Positions 55,885-64,000 of a stretch of 64,000 nucleotides of DNA are shown piece after piece. The position numbers and the translations under genes are program-made. The notes beneath the pieces were generated by a model that saw only the letters and a program-made list of their open reading frames with translations, ran no database searches and was not told the origin of the DNA. The DNA comes from Spongiibacter nanhainus (GTDB lineage Bacteria; Pseudomonadota; Gammaproteobacteria; Pseudomonadales; Spongiibacteraceae). The DNA lies in NCBI RefSeq assembly GCF_016132545.1, contig NZ_CP066167.1, positions 2,135,001-2,199,000 on the forward strand, in the 5' to 3' direction. Numbering within the stretch: position 1 is the stretch's first letter; every line of letters starts with the position of its first letter.

Positions 55885-58563
55885 TCACGATTTTTTGGCG
55901 GCTTTTTTCTTTGCGGGACTTTTTCTGGCTGCCTTTTTCCGAGGCACCCAGGCACCGTTCTCGTAGAAAGCACTCCAGCCACTGGGTTTGCCGTCAACTT
56001 CGCTCTGCACGTACTGCTCTTGAGTTTTACGGCTATAGCGTATCACGGTATCCCGCCCCTTATCGTCCTCGGTAGGCGCCGAGAACAGGAAGGTATACTT
56101 GGGGTCGATTTCCTTCTGATGAGGCAATATCTCCTTCACCAGTGGCGCCCGGGTTTCCCGGTTGCGGGGGAAGCCGCTGGCTGCCAAAAACAGCCCGGAA
56201 GCGCCGTCCCTAAGCACATAGTGATCGTCGACCTTTTGGCAGGCCAACTCCGGCATGGGTACCGGGTCCATTTTTGGCGGCGCTGGTTCGCCGTTGCGCA
56301 GTAATTTGCGGGTGTTTTTGCAGTCTTCATTGGTGCAACCAAAGTACTTACCAAAGCGCCCGGTTTTAAGCTGCATTTCAGCGCCGCATTTGTCGCACTC
56401 AATAGTAGGGCCGTCGTAGCCCTTGACCTTGAAACTGCCGGTTTCTATTTCGTAGCCACTGCAGTCGGGGTTATTGCCGCAAATATGCAATTTGCGTGAG
56501 GTATCAATTAGGTAGCTTTCCATTGCCGTGTTGCAGAGTTTGCAGCGACGCTTGCTGCGCAACACTTTTGATTCCGCTTCATCGTCGTCGCTATCGATGC
56601 TGACAAATTCGTCACCGGGCACCAGGTTGATAGTTTGTTTACAGCGCTCCTTGGGAGGTAAGGCATAACCTGAGCAGCCCAGAAAAACCCCGGTGCTGGC
56701 TGTGCGAATCTGCATATGACGGCCGCACTTTGGACAGGGAATATCGGTATCCGTGGGCTGGTTGTTGCGCATACCGCCGTCCTGCGCCTCGGCTTTTTCC
56801 AGGGTGGCGCGGAAATCGGCGTAGAACTCGTCCAACAACTGTTGCCAGTTCTTGTCGCCGGAAGCGACCTCGTCCAAGCGCTCTTCCATGAAAGCGGTGA
56901 AACCGTAATCCAGCAGATTACTGAAGCTTTCCACCAGCCGGTCGGTGACAATGTCGCCCATTTTTTCGGCATAGAAACGCCGGTTCTCTACCTTGACGTA
57001 GCCCCGGTCCTGAATGGTGGAAATAATCGACGCGTAGGTAGAGGGCCGGCCTATGCCGCGCTTCTCCAGTTCTTTCACCAGCGCCGCTTCCGAGTAACGG
57101 GGCGGCGGCTTGGTAAAGTGCTGGCTGGGATCGACCTTCAACAGCTCCAGCACATCACCAACTGCCACATCAGGCAGTTCCTGATCTTCTTCCTTCTTAC
57201 TGGCGGCAGGCGGTTGTACCCGCATAAAGCCGTCAAAACGCACCACACGGCCGCGGGTGCGCAGCTCGTAGTCGCCAGCCTCAACGGTGATGGAGGTACT
57301 GGTGAACTCTGCCGGTGTCATTTGGCAGGCGACGAATTGACGCCAAATGAGTGTGTACAGCCGCTCTGCATCCCGCTCCATGCCCGAGAGCTGGGTGGGC
57401 TGAACATTGACATCAGATGGGCGGATAGCTTCGTGAGCCTCCTGTGCACCCTCTTTGCTGCTGTAACGCTGGGGGGCGTCGGGCAGGTAGCGCTTGTCGT
57501 AGCTCTGCTCTATAAAATCCCGGCAGGCCGCCACAGCATCGTTACTGAGGTTGGTGGAGTCAGTCCGCATGTAGGTGATGTAGCCCGCTTCATAGAGGCG
57601 TTGAGCCAACATCATGGTTTTTTTCACGCCAAAACCGAGCCGGGTACTGGCGGCCTGTTGCAGCGTCGAGGTGATATACGGCGCGCCGGGCTTGGTTTGG
57701 GTGGGTTTATCTTCCCTCGCCGCGACCTTGTAACTGGCGCCTTGCAATGCGCTAACCGCCGCCATGGCGGTGTCTTCATTGCCGGGGCGGAAGTTTTCGC
57801 CGCGACACTTTTTGACCTCCAGGCGCAGCTGACCACTGTCCGCCCGATTGTCGGTGTGGATTTGCCAATACTCTTCCGGCACAAAAGCGCGGATTTCTTT
57901 TTCCCGTTCCACAATCAAGCGCACCGCAACTGACTGTACGCGGCCAGCGGACAATCCCCGGGCTATTTTTGACCACAACAGCGGGGACACCATATAGCCC
58001 ACTACCCGATCCAGGAAACGGCGGGCCTGCTGGGCATTAACGCGGTTGATATCCAGGTCTGTGGGGTGGGCAAAAGCGTCCTGGATCGCTTTTTTGGTGA
58101 TCTCGTTAAACACCACCCGCTTATAACGGCTCTCGTCGCCGCCAATAGACTCCCGCAAATGCCAGGCGATGGCCTCTCCTTCGCGGTCAAGGTCAGTGGC
58201 GAGGTACACGGTATCGGCGTTGTCAGCGAGCTTTTTCAGCTCATTAACCACCTTTTCTTTACCGGGCAGTATTTCGTATTTCGCTTTCCAACCGTTGTTG
58301 GGGTCAATACCCATCCGGGCAATAAGCTGTTCCTGGGCCTTTTTCTTCTTGTGGCGGGCTTTTTCCTCAGGTGACATCTTGCGGGTTTGCGCCGCCGCCT
58401 TGGCTCGAGCTTTGGCATCTACCCCCCCCGACTTGTTGCTGCCGCTGGTGGGCAAGTCGCGGATATGGCCCACGCTGGATTTCACCACAAAATCCGAACC
58501 CAGGTACTTGTTGATGGTTTTCGCCTTGGCCGGCGACTCCACAATAACCAGTGACTTGCCCAT
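55885..58563 (-). CDS. topA: DNA topoisomerase I
   Basis: 892 aa from ATG 58563 ([22 protein letters not shown]), AAGGA before it; the frame open to 58620 is not conserved. TOPRIM domain at the N-terminus ([18 protein letters not shown]), catalytic Tyr in [14 protein letters not shown], then C4 zinc ribbons ([51 protein letters not shown]) and a Lys-rich tail ([17 protein letters not shown]). It relaxes negative supercoils. Full length. Confidence 0.97.
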   Translation of the reverse strand: MGKSLVIVESPAKAKTINKYLGSDFVVKSSVGHIRDLPTSGSNKSGGVDAKARAKAAAQTRKMSPEEKARHKKKKAQEQLIARMGIDPNNGWKAKYEILPGKEKVVNELKKLADNADTVYLATDLDREGEAIAWHLRESIGGDESRYKRVVFNEITKKAIQDAFAHPTDLDINRVNAQQARRFLDRVVGYMVSPLLWSKIARGLSAGRVQSVAVRLIVEREKEIRAFVPEEYWQIHTDNRADSGQLRLEVKKCRGENFRPGNEDTAMAAVSALQGASYKVAAREDKPTQTKPGAPYITSTLQQAASTRLGFGVKKTMMLAQRLYEAGYITYMRTDSTNLSNDAVAACRDFIEQSYDKRYLPDAPQRYSSKEGAQEAHEAIRPSDVNVQPTQLSGMERDAERLYTLIWRQFVACQMTPAEFTSTSITVEAGDYELRTRGRVVRFDGFMRVQPPAASKKEEDQELPDVAVGDVLELLKVDPSQHFTKPPPRYSEAALVKELEKRGIGRPSTYASIISTIQDRGYVKVENRRFYAEKMGDIVTDRLVESFSNLLDYGFTAFMEERLDEVASGDKNWQQLLDEFYADFRATLEKAEAQDGGMRNNQPTDTDIPCPKCGRHMQIRTASTGVFLGCSGYALPPKERCKQTINLVPGDEFVSIDSDDDEAESKVLRSKRRCKLCNTAMESYLIDTSRKLHICGNNPDCSGYEIETGSFKVKGYDGPTIECDKCGAEMQLKTGRFGKYFGCTNEDCKNTRKLLRNGEPAPPKMDPVPMPELACQKVDDHYVLRDGASGLFLAASGFPRNRETRAPLVKEILPHQKEIDPKYTFLFSAPTEDDKGRDTVIRYSRKTQEQYVQSEVDGKPSGWSAFYENGAWVPRKKAARKSPAKKKAAKKS

Positions 58564-58675
58564 AGTATCCTTCTGATGACTACACATTCCTGCGCCGCGG
58601 GACCCCCGGCGAGGCGACATATATAAGTGTTCAACTGGTGCGGGTCAAGGGTAAGTCCGCCCGGTGACACTCTTG

Positions 58676-58957
58676 TTAGAGCGCGGGCGCCCCCTCTGGG
58701 TCGTCGTTAACCCAGGCAAAACGCGGGCGCCTTTTCCCTTCTATTTCAACATCTTCCATAAACATTTCCACGGGCCGAACCCACAGTTCCCGGTCACCGT
58801 AAAGGGGGCGGTAAACCACCAACTGTTGCTCGGTCTCGCTGTGGGTCGCACAACTGTATACCCAATACTCACCACCTTTGTAGTGCCGGTAGCGCCCCGG
58901 GCGCGGCTGCGCGGGCCCGGATTCGCCCAAATTTTGGTTTTGATCACCCTTGTTCAA
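58676..58957 (-). CDS. DUF1653 protein
   Basis: 93 aa containing the DUF1653 core PGRYRHYKGGEYWVYSCATHSETEQQLVVYRPLYGDRELWVRPVEMF and PRFAWV. Small SH3-like protein of unknown function. Overlaps the upstream membrane-protein gene by 14 bp. Confidence 0.9.
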   Translation of the reverse strand: MNKGDQNQNLGESGPAQPRPGRYRHYKGGEYWVYSCATHSETEQQLVVYRPLYGDRELWVRPVEMFMEDVEIEGKRRPRFAWVNDDPEGAPAL

Positions 58958-59414
58958 GATGGAGCTCCTTCACCAGTTTAGCCATCATAGTGGCCAGATT
59001 TTCGACTTCGGGAATATCCGCCCCGCTCTCCTTCCAGTAAACGCCCAGTCCCCGTGGCGAGCCCTCGATCAGCACGGTGCCCTTTGGCCATTTGTCCCGC
59101 TCTCTTTGCAAGCGATCGGCAATGTCCGCCGGTGCGGTGGTGTCCTCGGGCTCCGACTGGACCAGCCAGTAGTGCCAATGATCCGCTCTGGCCGGCTTTT
59201 GGACTGGGTGTGTATAGCGCAATATTTGCCGCTCCGGTTCTCGTCGCGCGCGGGCGCGTCGGGTTTGCGGCAGTGTCGCCACCTTCACCTCCAGCCCCAA
59301 CTGGCGAGCTCTCTCCCGCAGTCTGGCCTGGCGCTTTTGGCTGGGAGTGGGAACGATCCAGATAATGGGCGCCAGCATAAATGCCAACACCCCGATTGCA
59401 ATCAATAAGTACAT
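58944..59414 (-). CDS. Single-pass membrane protein of unknown function
   Basis: 156 aa from ATG 59414, GGGAG four bases upstream. One N-terminal helix (MYLLIAIGVLAFMLAPIIWIV), a basic segment (SQKRQARLRERARQLG), then a small soluble domain with HYWLVQSEPED and GVYWKESGADIPEV. I do not recognise the family. Overlaps the DUF1653 gene by 14 bp. Confidence 0.7.
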   Translation of the reverse strand: MYLLIAIGVLAFMLAPIIWIVPTPSQKRQARLRERARQLGLEVKVATLPQTRRARARREPERQILRYTHPVQKPARADHWHYWLVQSEPEDTTAPADIADRLQRERDKWPKGTVLIEGSPRGLGVYWKESGADIPEVENLATMMAKLVKELHLEQG

Positions 59415-59519
59415 AGTGCTCCCTGACGCTGCATAGAAAGTGGCTCTACGCAGCACTGGACAGTAGAGCGGCTTTATACCTTAATACCAGAACCGATTGC
59501 GAATATTGGAGAGGGTTAT

Positions 59520-59951
59520 ATGGCTGGTTATCAACGTATTTTGGTGGCAATTGACCTGTCAGAGGAAGCGCTGCCGGTAATCGAGCGAGCCAAAAGTATC
59601 GCCACACAGTTTTCCGCGCAGTTGCATTTACTGCATGTGGTAGAGCCACTAAGCCTCGCCTATGGCGGCGATATCCCCATGGACTTCTCCTCCGTACAGG
59701 ATCAACTTCAGGAGCAATCCGAAAAAACGCTGGGAGAATATCGGCAGCGCTTTGACATCGATGAAGCCAACTGCCATTTGCTGATGGGTCGCCCGGAAAG
59801 CAAAGTCCACGAACTCAGCGAAGAATTGGGCGTGGATTTAATCGTGGTGGGCAGCCACGGCCGCAAGGGACTCGCGCTATTGCTAGGCTCTACCGCCAAC
59901 GGCGTGCTACACGGCGCAACCTGCGACGTCCTCGCTGTGCGAGTTGGCTAA
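59520..59951 (+). CDS. Universal stress protein (UspA family)
   Basis: 143 aa, one Usp domain: YQRILVAIDLSEEALPVIERA, and the ATP-type loop VVGSHGRKGLALLLGSTANGVL with G-2x-G-9x-G(S/T). Cytoplasmic; role in stress survival is general to the family. Confidence 0.94.
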   Translation: MAGYQRILVAIDLSEEALPVIERAKSIATQFSAQLHLLHVVEPLSLAYGGDIPMDFSSVQDQLQEQSEKTLGEYRQRFDIDEANCHLLMGRPESKVHELSEELGVDLIVVGSHGRKGLALLLGSTANGVLHGATCDVLAVRVG

Positions 59952-59979
59952 CTGGGCTAATTAGAGTTTCGGAAAAGTG

Positions 59980-60003
59980 ATAGCGGCGCCGCAGCGCCGC
60001 TAT
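59980..60003. terminator. Bidirectional terminator between the uspA-like gene and uup
   Basis: ATAGCGGCGC, four-base loop CGCA, GCGCCGCTAT: a perfect 10-bp stem that also overlaps the uup stop codon. On the minus strand it is followed within a few bases by TTTT. Confidence 0.7.
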
Positions 60004-61892
60004 TCAGATAACTCGATCCAGCGCTCCAGGCAGTGATCGAGTTCAGCCTGCTGCTCTGCCAGTTCGTTGAGCAAGGCCGTCACTGTGTCGCTGTCTCGCT
60101 GATAAAAATCAGGATCGGTGCTAATTTGCGTCAACTCCGCTATCCGCGTCTCCAATTCATCTATTTTATCCGGTAATTGATCCAGTTCCCGCTGGTCCTT
60201 GTAGGTCAATTTGCGCTGGCTTTTGGGCGCCTCCGGTTTGGCCGGCGCGGCGCTGGGCACCGCTGCGGCACTGCGCTGGGCCTTTGCCATTGCATCCCGA
60301 CGGGTCAGGTACGCTGCCACATCTGAATAGCCGCCGACATGTTCGCTGATGCGACCATTGCCCTCGAACAGCAGGCAGCTGCTGGCCACACTGTCGACAA
60401 AGGCCCGGTCGTGGCTGACCAACAATACCGTCCCGTCGAAGTCCACCAACAGACTCTCCAGCAGTTCCAGGGTTTCCACATCGAGGTCGTTGGTGGGTTC
60501 GTCCATCACCAGCACATTGGCCGGTTGGCTAAACAGGCAGGCGAGCTGAACCCGGGCCCTCTCGCCGCCGGATAGCACCGACAGGTGGGAGCGAGCCCGC
60601 TCCGGGGTAAACAGAAAATCGCCGAGGTAACTCATGATGTGGCGATCCTTACCGCCCACAGTGACGCTTTCCCGTCCCTGGCCGACGATATCCACCACGC
60701 GCTGGTCCTCATCCAGGCGGTCCCGGAGCTGGTCAAAATAGGCCACCCGCAGATTACTGCCCTGTTTCAGGGTACCGCTGTCGGGAGTGAGCTCGCCGAG
60801 AATCAACCGCAGCAAGGTGGTTTTACCCACACCATTGGGGCCGATAAGCGCCAATTTGTCGCCCCGGCACAGCAGCAGAGAAAAGTCCTGGACCAACTTC
60901 TTGCCCGCGACCTGATAGCTGACCCCTTCCAGCTCGGCGACGACCTTGCCGCTGCGCTCTGCCGTATTGACTGCCAGAGAGGCCTGGCCTTGCTGCTCGC
61001 GGCGCTCCGAGCGCTCTCGACGCATGGCTTTCAGCGCGCGCACCCGGCCTTCGTTGCGGGTGCGCCGGGCCTTGATGCCCTGTCGAATCCACGCTTCCTC
61101 TTTAGCCAGACGCTTATCGAACAGCGCGTTTTGTTCAGCTTCGATTTCCAGCTCGTGTTCCCGGGTTGCCAGATAACGCTGGTAATCCTCGGGATAACTC
61201 TTCAGGGCGCCCCGATCCAATTCCACAATGCGGGTAGCCAGAGACTGTATCAATGCGCGATCGTGAGTGACAAAGAGTACGCAGCCGCTGTAATCCTTTA
61301 CACACTGCTCCAACCAAAGGATGCCTTCCATATCCAAGTGGTTGGTGGGCTCATCCAACAGCAGGATATCCGGCTCCACCACCAGCGCCCTGGCCAGCGC
61401 CACCCGACGCAGCCAACCGCCAGACAGCTTACCCACGGGTGTGTCGGCGTCCAGTGCCAGCCGGGATAGCACGCTTTCGATGCGCTGCTGAAACAGCCAG
61501 CCGTCCTGGGCCTCGATACGGGTCTGCAGCGACTCCAATTGCGACAGATCAGCGTCGGCGGATTGGGTCAGCTGGTGAAAGCGGCGCAGCAAGGCGCCCA
61601 ACTCTTCCAGGCCATCGGCCACGACGTCGTACACCGTCAGTGCGGCCACCTCGTCAGAGGAAAAATCTGGCATTTGTTCCATGCGGGCGATGCGGATATC
61701 CGGTTGTCGCCAAATTTCTCCGGCGTCGGGGCTGACGCTGCCTTCCACCATCTTTAACAGCGTCGATTTGCCACTGCCGTTGCGGCCCAGCAAACACACG
61801 CGCTCGCCGGAATCCAGCTGGAGTTCAGCGTTATCAAACACAATTTGCTCGCCAATGGTGTGCTGCAATTGAGAGGCGCGAAGTAAAGGCAT
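60000..61892 (-). CDS. uup: ABC-F ATPase Uup
   Basis: 630 aa from ATG 61892 (MPLLRASQLQHTIGEQIVFD), GGA seven bases before; the longer frame overlaps slt and is not conserved. Two ABC domains: Walker A LLGRNGSGKSTLL and LIGPNGVGKTTLL, signatures LSGGWLRRVALARAL and LSGGERARVQLACLF, Walker B ILLLDEPTNHLD and VLVMDEPTNDLD. The linker contains the ABC-F arm. The C-terminal coiled coil (RELDQLPDKIDELETRIAEL) is that of Uup. Acts on ribosomes or branched DNA; no membrane part. Confidence 0.95.
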   Translation of the reverse strand: MPLLRASQLQHTIGEQIVFDNAELQLDSGERVCLLGRNGSGKSTLLKMVEGSVSPDAGEIWRQPDIRIARMEQMPDFSSDEVAALTVYDVVADGLEELGALLRRFHQLTQSADADLSQLESLQTRIEAQDGWLFQQRIESVLSRLALDADTPVGKLSGGWLRRVALARALVVEPDILLLDEPTNHLDMEGILWLEQCVKDYSGCVLFVTHDRALIQSLATRIVELDRGALKSYPEDYQRYLATREHELEIEAEQNALFDKRLAKEEAWIRQGIKARRTRNEGRVRALKAMRRERSERREQQGQASLAVNTAERSGKVVAELEGVSYQVAGKKLVQDFSLLLCRGDKLALIGPNGVGKTTLLRLILGELTPDSGTLKQGSNLRVAYFDQLRDRLDEDQRVVDIVGQGRESVTVGGKDRHIMSYLGDFLFTPERARSHLSVLSGGERARVQLACLFSQPANVLVMDEPTNDLDVETLELLESLLVDFDGTVLLVSHDRAFVDSVASSCLLFEGNGRISEHVGGYSDVAAYLTRRDAMAKAQRSAAAVPSAAPAKPEAPKSQRKLTYKDQRELDQLPDKIDELETRIAELTQISTDPDFYQRDSDTVTALLNELAEQQAELDHCLERWIELSE

Positions 61893-61972
61893 ATAGTGAT
61901 CCAATGACACAGCGGGGCTGTACTGCCCCGAATGACGTAAATTAACAAGGTTCAACCCTGAGGGCTGCAAAA

Positions 61973-63937
61973 GTGGTGTTCGGCCGATTCCTGACATTGT
62001 TGCTGATCGCGTCCCTGCCGATCAGTGTACTGGGCAACGCACTAGCCAGCGACGCCGAGGTTCCCGCCGCGCTGGCTGAGGCGCGGCAAGTATACCGTGA
62101 AGCGCTGGAGGATATCAGTCGCGGTCAAGTAGATAGCGCCCAGGACAAGCTGCCCGCCCTACAAGACTATCCACTGCGCCCCTACCTGGAACTAGAACTG
62201 ATCAAAGCCCAGATCGGCGATTACTCCAGCGCCGCTATTGACGCCCACCTAACCAAGTACCAGGACACCCTGGTGGGCAAGCGAGTTCGCATCGCCTGGT
62301 TACAACACCTGCTCCGTCAAAACGATTGGGGGCAGTTTGTACGCTACTACGAGGCCGATCCGCCATCGGGCTTTACCTGCGTCTATATCCGCGCGCTGCG
62401 CAAGCAGGATATGGATAAAAAAGCCGATCTGGAGACCGCCAAACTCTGGCAGACCCCCTATTCTTTGCCCAAGGCCTGCGATGGTGTACTCCGCCAGTGG
62501 AGCCAGCGCCTCAGTGATGAAGAACGGGCAGACTACTATTGGCAGCGCGCTGCCCTGGCCATGCGGGCGGAGCAATTTAGCCTGGCCGCCTACCTACTCG
62601 GCAAAATCCCGGGGCAGGATCAGTACCGCGAGCTGTTACAGCACCCCCACCGCCTCTACCGTGTCGGCACCAGCCTACCGGTGAACGAGCATTCCCGGAT
62701 GGTCGCCAGCCATACCCTGCAGCGACTGGCGGCGCGGGATTTTGAGCGCGCCAACACCCTTTGGCACCAACTCCAGCAGCATCTCGGCTTCAGCGACTTA
62801 CAAAACCATCAACTGAGGGACGCCCTGGCCAGGCAAATTATCGCCGGGGATGCGGAGTACGTTCGCGATTGGATCAATGCCAACGACCCCGAATTTGAAG
62901 ACCCCTACCTGACCGAGTGGCGGGTGCGACTGGCGCTTCGAGATCGGGATTGGAAAGCTGTGCACCGCTTTATCGCCGCCCTGCCAGAAGATCGGCGCAA
63001 AGAGCCGGACTGGCAGTACTGGTGGGCCCGAGCCGATATTGAGATCCACCAGGAATTCACCCCCCACGCCCAACGCGTGCTGCGGCAAATGGCCACCGAG
63101 CGGGGCTACTACAGTTTTATGGCGGCAGACCTGCTTAACCAGGAGTACCGCTTGGGTGACCGTCGCACCCTAAACCCGGCTCTCATTCCCCAGGTCCAGC
63201 AAAATCCGGCAGTGCAGCGCGCTATAGAACTGCAATGGCACGGCGAGTCGTTGGCCTCTCGCTTGGAGTGGAACCAGGCACTGAACGGTTTTAGCCGCGA
63301 TGAGCAGGTTGCCGCAGCCCAACTGGCGATGGATCTCGGTTGGGTCAACCAGGCCATTATGACCGCCATTCGCGCCGACGAATGGGACGACCTGACACTG
63401 CGCTTTCCGGTCGCTTACAAAGACAACTTCGACCGGGCAGTCAGTGCCGAAAACCTCGACTTGAAATGGGTCTACGCTATTGCTCGCCAGGAGAGCGCGT
63501 TCAATCCTTCCGCCCGGTCGCCAGTCGGAGCCCGAGGCTTGATGCAGTTAATGCCGGCTACGGCCCGCAGTTTGGCCCGGCAAATGGGGGATCGCGGCTT
63601 TCATTATCGGGATCTGACTAATCCCGATACCAATATCGCCATGGGCAGCTTTTATCTTGCCAAACTAATGGAGCGCTTCGGCGGCAACCGGATTCTCGCC
63701 ACTGCCGCCTATAATGCCGGCCCACACCGAGTTGAGCGGGTACTGGAGCGACAGAGCAGCGATATTCCAGCGGATATCTGGATAGAGAATTTGCCCTACA
63801 CCGAGACCCGCCACTACATCAAAAATGTACTGGCCTTCAGCGTGGTCTATGGCGAGAAACTTGCGGTATCACGGCCCATTCTGGCCCAGCACGAGCGAGA
63901 AATCTCACCGCTTTTGTTGGATGAGGATGCGGAATAA
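61973..63937 (+). CDS. slt: Soluble lytic murein transglycosylase
   Basis: 654 aa with a signal peptide (MVFGRFLTLLLIASLPISVLGNALA). A long helical U-shaped domain (to about 480) and a C-terminal SLT domain with catalytic Glu507 (ARQESAFNPSARSPVGARGLMQLMPATA) and AAYNAGPHRVERVL. It cleaves peptidoglycan with 1,6-anhydro product. The start lies within the region open upstream of uup; GTG codons at 61973-61978 are the candidates. Divergent from uup. The last 63 bases of the window carry nothing I can identify. Confidence 0.94.
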   Translation: MVFGRFLTLLLIASLPISVLGNALASDAEVPAALAEARQVYREALEDISRGQVDSAQDKLPALQDYPLRPYLELELIKAQIGDYSSAAIDAHLTKYQDTLVGKRVRIAWLQHLLRQNDWGQFVRYYEADPPSGFTCVYIRALRKQDMDKKADLETAKLWQTPYSLPKACDGVLRQWSQRLSDEERADYYWQRAALAMRAEQFSLAAYLLGKIPGQDQYRELLQHPHRLYRVGTSLPVNEHSRMVASHTLQRLAARDFERANTLWHQLQQHLGFSDLQNHQLRDALARQIIAGDAEYVRDWINANDPEFEDPYLTEWRVRLALRDRDWKAVHRFIAALPEDRRKEPDWQYWWARADIEIHQEFTPHAQRVLRQMATERGYYSFMAADLLNQEYRLGDRRTLNPALIPQVQQNPAVQRAIELQWHGESLASRLEWNQALNGFSRDEQVAAAQLAMDLGWVNQAIMTAIRADEWDDLTLRFPVAYKDNFDRAVSAENLDLKWVYAIARQESAFNPSARSPVGARGLMQLMPATARSLARQMGDRGFHYRDLTNPDTNIAMGSFYLAKLMERFGGNRILATAAYNAGPHRVERVLERQSSDIPADIWIENLPYTETRHYIKNVLAFSVVYGEKLAVSRPILAQHEREISPLLLDEDAE

Positions 63938-64000
63938 CGCTGTAAAATCCCGCGGCTGTTTTCTGACAAGCTAACTCAGCACCGTCACGGGATCGCCTAC

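Noticed and set aside
56716-57933. 405-aa open frame on the plus strand
   Set aside because: Entirely antisense to topA in a GC-rich region; no family resemblance.
60585-61469. 294-aa open frame on the plus strand
   Set aside because: Shadow of the uup coding sequence on the other strand.

Overview
The window looks like chromosome of a marine-type gammaproteobacterium of the Pseudomonas/Cellvibrio side (Spongiibacteraceae-like is my best guess, from gene content only). It has a complete Na+-translocating NADH dehydrogenase operon, LolCDE, MsbA/LpxK/KdsB, a lexA-sulA pair with two SOS boxes, CsiV, MTIP and a TopA neighbourhood. From memory, the order from murB to slt largely follows the Pseudomonas aeruginosa PA2977-PA3020 region, with nagZ and psrA absent between the MTIP gene and lexA.

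Left end (1-6463): a metal-resistance cluster. A CusCBA-type RND efflux operon (cusA runs off the left edge), a DUF411 lipoprotein and a CopL-like secreted Cys/His protein read leftward. A short cation diffusion facilitator is divergent from a CadR/PbrR-type MerR regulator, and between them is a textbook 19-bp-spacer MerR operator.

Accessory region (6617-19700): two different AbiE-type toxin-antitoxin pairs stand back to back, each with its own inverted-repeat operators. They are followed by a truncated gene start and by a chimeric remnant in which the 5' part of an HNH endonuclease gene abuts a YhaN-like ATPase that has lost its P-loop. Next comes the most unusual object in the window: a tRNA-Leu(UAA) gene interrupted in its anticodon by a 249-nt group I intron (13918-14255, minus strand), with a 5'-half remnant of a second, intronless tRNA-Leu just upstream. 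A subtilase-like secreted protein with a CFI-box C-terminus, its small overlapping partner gene, an intact IS4-like element with a 9-bp target duplication, and an integrase-like ORF lacking the catalytic Arg complete the region.

tRNA-Gly and tRNA-Cys follow (19770-20167) from one strong promoter. Two 119-120-bp units, each starting with a 5' half copy of tRNA-Cys, lie between them. The pgsA-uvrC-gacA block comes next. Gly, Cys and Leu(UAA) are the three tRNAs that follow pgsA in E. coli, but here they are rearranged.

The remainder (20250-64000) is dense core genome. It holds pgsA-uvrC-gacA; an envelope/LPS run (alkB-like, murB, LMW-PTP, kdsB, lpxK, msbA, exbD, exbB, comEC); lolCDE; a DAHP synthase; nqrABCDEF-apbE-nqrM; gap and mfd diverging across a 17-bp dyad; csiV, the MTIP gene and mscS; lexA-sulA; topA with small neighbours; uspA-like; the ABC-F gene uup; and slt. 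Many genes overlap by 1-11 bp, which indicates tight operons.
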